NCBI GenBank assembly: GCA_025350445.1
Contig: JANXXV010000185.1
Span: forward strand, 1 to 8,492
DNA from: Bryobacteraceae bacterium
GTDB taxonomy: Bacteria > Acidobacteriota > Terriglobia > Bryobacterales > Bryobacteraceae
Reading direction: 5' to 3'
DNA length: 8,492 nucleotides
Shown piece after piece: positions 6,020-8,492 of the stretch. Within the stretch, counting starts at the first letter, position 1. The number at the start of each line of letters is the position of its first letter. The translations under genes and the position numbers were made by a program. The notes under the pieces were generated by a model, which made no database searches, was not told where the DNA came from, and worked only from the letters and a program-made list of their open reading frames with translations.

Positions 6020-7405
6020 ATGGACGATAGGTATAGTGATATGAGCCTCACACCGCTTACCTTTACTGGAGTCAGCAAGTACTCCACCGATTTCCAGACC
6101 ATTCTCACGCGGGCGGTGTCGATCGCCAATATTCCGGCGAAGGCAATTCAGAATCAGCAGACGGATCTGGTGCAGAAGAAGCTGATTGTGTCGAATCTGC
6201 AGACGGCGGCGGCGGGGCTTGCGTCGAGTTTGACGGCGCTTACGGCGATTGGCGATAGTAAGGGGCTGTCCGCGAGCAGTTCCGATAGCACCAAGGTGGC
6301 GATACTTACCAGCACCGGAACCACGGCCGCAAGCTACACGGTGAGCGAAATCACCTCCGTGGCCAAGGCTGCCTCGGAGACATCCGCCGTTGGGTATGCG
6401 GATTCGAGCACCACGGCGGTTTCTTCGACCGGTTCGCTAACGTTGACTGTCGGCAGCCACGATTACCCCATCACACTGACCTCGGACACGAACAATCTGG
6501 CTGGACTGAGGGACGCGATCAACAAGCTGGGCGTGGGCGTGACGGCGAGCGTGCTGACCACGGGAACCGGATTGACTCCGAATTATCTTTCGGTTTCCGC
6601 CAACGACACCGGGGCGAAGGCGCTCAGCGTTACCGACGATCCCGCCGGCGCGGCGACCGCGCTTTTAACAAGCACCAACCAGGGGGCTAATGCCGTTTTC
6701 AACTTGAACGGCGTTCCGGTCAGCAAGTCGTCCAATACGATCAACGACGTAGTCCCGGGGATCAGTTTTTCGATTCTGGGGACCACGAGCGGAGGTACGG
6801 TCAGTTTGACGCTTGCTACCGACCGGAGCACGCTGACTAGCGCTTTGCAGACTTTTGTTTCGAACTACAATGCGGTGAGCACGCAACTGGACGGACAGAT
6901 CGGCCCGTCAGCGGGGGTATTGTCGGGAGACTTCCTGATCCGGGAAGTGCAAGGCGACCTTCGCTCCCTCACCGGGTTTCAGGGTACGGGCGCCGTGAAG
7001 AACTTTTCCGATCTGGGGTTGGAATTGAGCAACACCGGCGCACTTTCGCTGAATACGACTACATTGAATGGCTTGTCCGCCAGTGCGATCGATTCGGCAT
7101 TCACATTTGTAGGCACTTCAGTGAGCGGACTGGGGAGCTTGAATTCGAAATTCACCCAGTTGAGCGATCCGATCAGCGGACTGATCAAGATTCAGCAGGA
7201 TCAGTACGACGTCACCAACACCCGGCTGACGAGCGATCTGGCGGACATCACCGACAAAGTTGCGCTGCTGCAAACGGTGACGGCGCAGAAATTGCAGGCA
7301 GCCGATTCGCTTTTGGCGCAGCTCGATTCGCAGCAGAGCGTGCTTACCGGGGTATTGCTGAGCGTGAACAACGCGCTGTACGGAACAACCACAGTGACCA
7401 AATAA
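6020..7405 (+). CDS. fliD: Flagellar filament cap protein FliD (hook-associated protein 2)
   Basis: FliD forms the cap at the tip of the flagellum and guides flagellin folding as it leaves the export channel. The 461-residue protein fits the family: an N-terminal helical FliD_N region (about 12-75, FTGVSKYSTDFQTILTRAV onward), a central beta-rich part with a flagellin hook IN-like segment (about 138-200, LTLTVGSHDYPITL and NLAGLRDAINKLGVGVTASV), and a FliD_C region (about 220-450) ending in a long amphipathic helix (DQYDVTNTRLTSDLADITDK onward). It has no cysteine and no signal peptide, as expected for a flagellar type III substrate. Residues 81-140 hold 27 Ser/Thr out of 60. The ATG at 6020 has AAGGA 9 nt upstream; an in-frame ATG at 6041 with its own AGG-containing site would give MSLTPLTFTGVSKYS, which looks closer to usual FliD N-termini, so the true start may be 21 nt downstream. 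Confidence 0.93.
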   Translation: MDDRYSDMSLTPLTFTGVSKYSTDFQTILTRAVSIANIPAKAIQNQQTDLVQKKLIVSNLQTAAAGLASSLTALTAIGDSKGLSASSSDSTKVAILTSTGTTAASYTVSEITSVAKAASETSAVGYADSSTTAVSSTGSLTLTVGSHDYPITLTSDTNNLAGLRDAINKLGVGVTASVLTTGTGLTPNYLSVSANDTGAKALSVTDDPAGAATALLTSTNQGANAVFNLNGVPVSKSSNTINDVVPGISFSILGTTSGGTVSLTLATDRSTLTSALQTFVSNYNAVSTQLDGQIGPSAGVLSGDFLIREVQGDLRSLTGFQGTGAVKNFSDLGLELSNTGALSLNTTTLNGLSASAIDSAFTFVGTSVSGLGSLNSKFTQLSDPISGLIKIQQDQYDVTNTRLTSDLADITDKVALLQTVTAQKLQAADSLLAQLDSQQSVLTGVLLSVNNALYGTTTVTK

Positions 7406-7408
7406 TCT

Positions 7409-7741
7409 ATGTGCAACGTTGAAATGATTCTTCAGCAGTTGGAGTTGGCCCAGAGGGAACTGGTGGCGGTAAATCCGTCGGATTTCGAGAGTTTGGAGCG
7501 TTTGGGGAGGAATCGGGGGGCGGCCATCGATGCGGTGCTGGCGTTGATTGCGGATTCCAGACTGAGCACGGGCCAGCTAGACCGGTTGAAACGCGTTTAC
7601 CTGGGCGGAATTCTGAGCGTGGAGCGAATTCTTGGTGCGCGGCAGATTATCCGGGAGGAACTGTTGGGCCTTAACCAACAGGGACATCTGCTGGCAGGCT
7701 ATCAAATTGGGTCGAACTGTGGGCTAACAACTCAGTCTTAA
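7409..7741 (+). CDS. Small helical protein after fliD, possible FliT/FlgN-like flagellar chaperone
   Basis: This 110-residue protein is predicted to be almost entirely helical, with long amphipathic stretches at about 6-35, 36-52 and 55-92 (for example LKRVYLGGILSVERILGARQ) and a short unstructured tail. Size, helical build and position directly after fliD fit a FliT- or FlgN-type export chaperone, which bind the C-termini of flagellar cap or junction proteins. Sequence identity to either family is not obvious by eye, so the name is inferred mainly from context. The ATG is 3 nt after the fliD stop with no Shine-Dalgarno sequence of its own, pointing to translational coupling; Met6 (ATG at 7424) is an alternative start. 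The last 71 nt overlap the end of the convergent glycosyltransferase gene. No fliS-like gene lies between it and fliD. Confidence 0.6.
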   Translation: MCNVEMILQQLELAQRELVAVNPSDFESLERLGRNRGAAIDAVLALIADSRLSTGQLDRLKRVYLGGILSVERILGARQIIREELLGLNQQGHLLAGYQIGSNCGLTTQS

Positions 7742-8492
7742 CTTGCTCGATGACGGGTTGCCAGCTTTTCGGCTCAGTCTGGCGGAAAAGCCGCATGCTG
7801 GGATACCACGGGGTGTCGGTGCGGTCGAGCATCCAACGCCAGTCGGGATTATAAGGTAAGAGCGTCCACACCGGTTTGTTCATCGCGCCTGCCAGGTGGG
7901 CGACCGACGTATCGACAGAGATTATCAGATCCAGATTGGCGATGGCGGCGGCGGTATCGGCAAAGTCTGTGAACTCAAGACCGAGCGGAACGGTTCCGGC
8001 GAGCGGCAAATCTTTTTGCAAACTGTAAAAGCAAATTCCGGAAAGGTTCAGGAGGGTTGAGAAAAGTTCCAGGGGGATGGACCGGTTGCGGTCGTTTTGG
8101 TGGCCAGGGTTGCCGGCCCAAACCAGCCCGACATTGAGATCAGCCGAGACCGGTATCCGTTCGCGCCATCTTGCTTTCAAGCTGGCGGGCGGAGCGATGT
8201 AGGGCAGCTGGGCTGGAATTGTCTCTTCTACGGTGCGGAAGATTCCGGGAAGGCTGAGCAGGGGGACGTGAAAATCAAAGGCGGGCAGGTCTGTTCCGCG
8301 GGCTATCACCTGATCGATTCCGGCAACGGAATAGAGCGCGCGGACAAGCGGAAGCTGACACTGAAATATGAGGAAGCCGCAGCGATCCTTCACCATCGCC
8401 GCATAGCGGACAAACTGCAGCGTATCGCCGAAACCTTGCTCGGCGTGAACTAGTATTCGTGCGCCGGGCGTCGCAGTTCCGGTCCACAGGGG
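7671..8492 (-). CDS. TPR-type glycosyltransferase (GT-B fold), C-terminal part
   Basis: The frame stays open from the stop at 7671-7673 to the right edge of the window, giving 273 visible residues; the gene begins outside. The Met codon at 8394-8396 is internal, because the 32 codons upstream encode a family block (LWTGTATPGARILVHAEQG, then FGDTLQFVRYAA). Other conserved parts of the fragment are GLVWAGNPGHQNDRNRSIPL (122-141), FYSLQ (155-159), the nucleotide-sugar binding region DLIISVDTSVAHLAGAMNKP (188-207) and PDWRWMLDRTDTPWYPSMRL (216-235). This is the GT-B glycosyltransferase module that normally follows tandem tetratricopeptide repeats; related proteins include Caulobacter FlmG, a flagellin glycosyltransferase. 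It would act in the cytoplasm, adding a sugar to a protein or other acceptor. The acceptor is unknown; proximity to fliD suggests flagellar proteins. The final 17 or so residues lie in the overlap with the convergent gene and look like an unconserved tail. Confidence 0.85.
   Translation of the reverse strand, partial: PLWTGTATPGARILVHAEQGFGDTLQFVRYAAMVKDRCGFLIFQCQLPLVRALYSVAGIDQVIARGTDLPAFDFHVPLLSLPGIFRTVEETIPAQLPYIAPPASLKARWRERIPVSADLNVGLVWAGNPGHQNDRNRSIPLELFSTLLNLSGICFYSLQKDLPLAGTVPLGLEFTDFADTAAAIANLDLIISVDTSVAHLAGAMNKPVWTLLPYNPDWRWMLDRTDTPWYPSMRLFRQTEPKSWQPVIEQVKTELLAHSSTQFDSLPADVPVG

Noticed and set aside
8394..8396. Met codon as the start of a complete 241-residue glycosyltransferase
   Set aside because: The frame continues upstream without a stop and encodes the conserved LVHAEQGFGDTLQFVRY block, so the gene is cut by the window edge.
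8097..8487. Two open frames at the right edge (plus strand 8097-8453, minus strand 8275-8487)
   Set aside because: Both overlap the glycosyltransferase frame, which stays open to the window edge and carries conserved blocks throughout.
1..8492. CRISPR arrays, tRNA or rRNA genes, insertion sequences, prophage or defence genes
   Set aside because: No regularly spaced repeats, no cloverleaf-like sequence, and no transposase, integrase or defence-family motif was seen on either strand.

Overview
The window looks like a chromosomal segment of a GC-rich, flagellated Gram-negative bacterium. The best guess is an acidobacterium of the Solibacter/Bryobacter type. This rests on the kinds of proteins present (an exported cytochrome c fused to a PHM-like copper monooxygenase, a large exported M28 peptidase, an acidobacterial-looking FliD, and a TPR-type glycosyltransferase C-terminus). 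No rRNA or other strict taxonomic marker is present, so the assignment is an inference.

Layout, left to right. (1) 1-1084, minus strand: the assimilatory sulfate activation pair cysD-cysN, with only the first 58 codons of cysN in the window. (2) 1157-2767, plus strand: a secreted M28-family metallopeptidase, divergent from cysD. (3) 2941-3225, plus strand: a small unrecognised helical protein, possibly read from a leaderless transcript. (4) 3226-3322: a short convergent intergenic gap holding a GC-rich palindromic repeat. (5) 3323-5959, minus strand: a two-gene oxidative operon in which an exported cytochrome c/copper type II monooxygenase is followed 3 nt later by a soluble cytochrome P450. 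(6) 6020-7741, plus strand: the flagellar filament cap gene fliD, then a small FliT/FlgN-like candidate chaperone. (7) 7671-8492, minus strand: the C-terminal glycosyltransferase part of a gene running off the right edge, overlapping the end of the small flagellar gene tail to tail.

How the parts may work together. CysD and CysN together form ATP sulfurylase. The copper monooxygenase and the P450 are so tightly spaced that they are very likely co-transcribed, which places an extracytoplasmic and a cytoplasmic oxygenase under one promoter; the substrate is unknown. The fliD unit and the glycosyltransferase may form a flagellar assembly/glycosylation neighbourhood, because Caulobacter FlmG is a TPR-glycosyltransferase that modifies flagellin, but this link is only inferred.

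No CRISPR array, tRNA, rRNA, insertion sequence or prophage gene was seen. Most of the window is ordinary metabolic and motility sequence. The items most worth a second look are the Cu-monooxygenase/P450 operon and the glycosyltransferase beside fliD.
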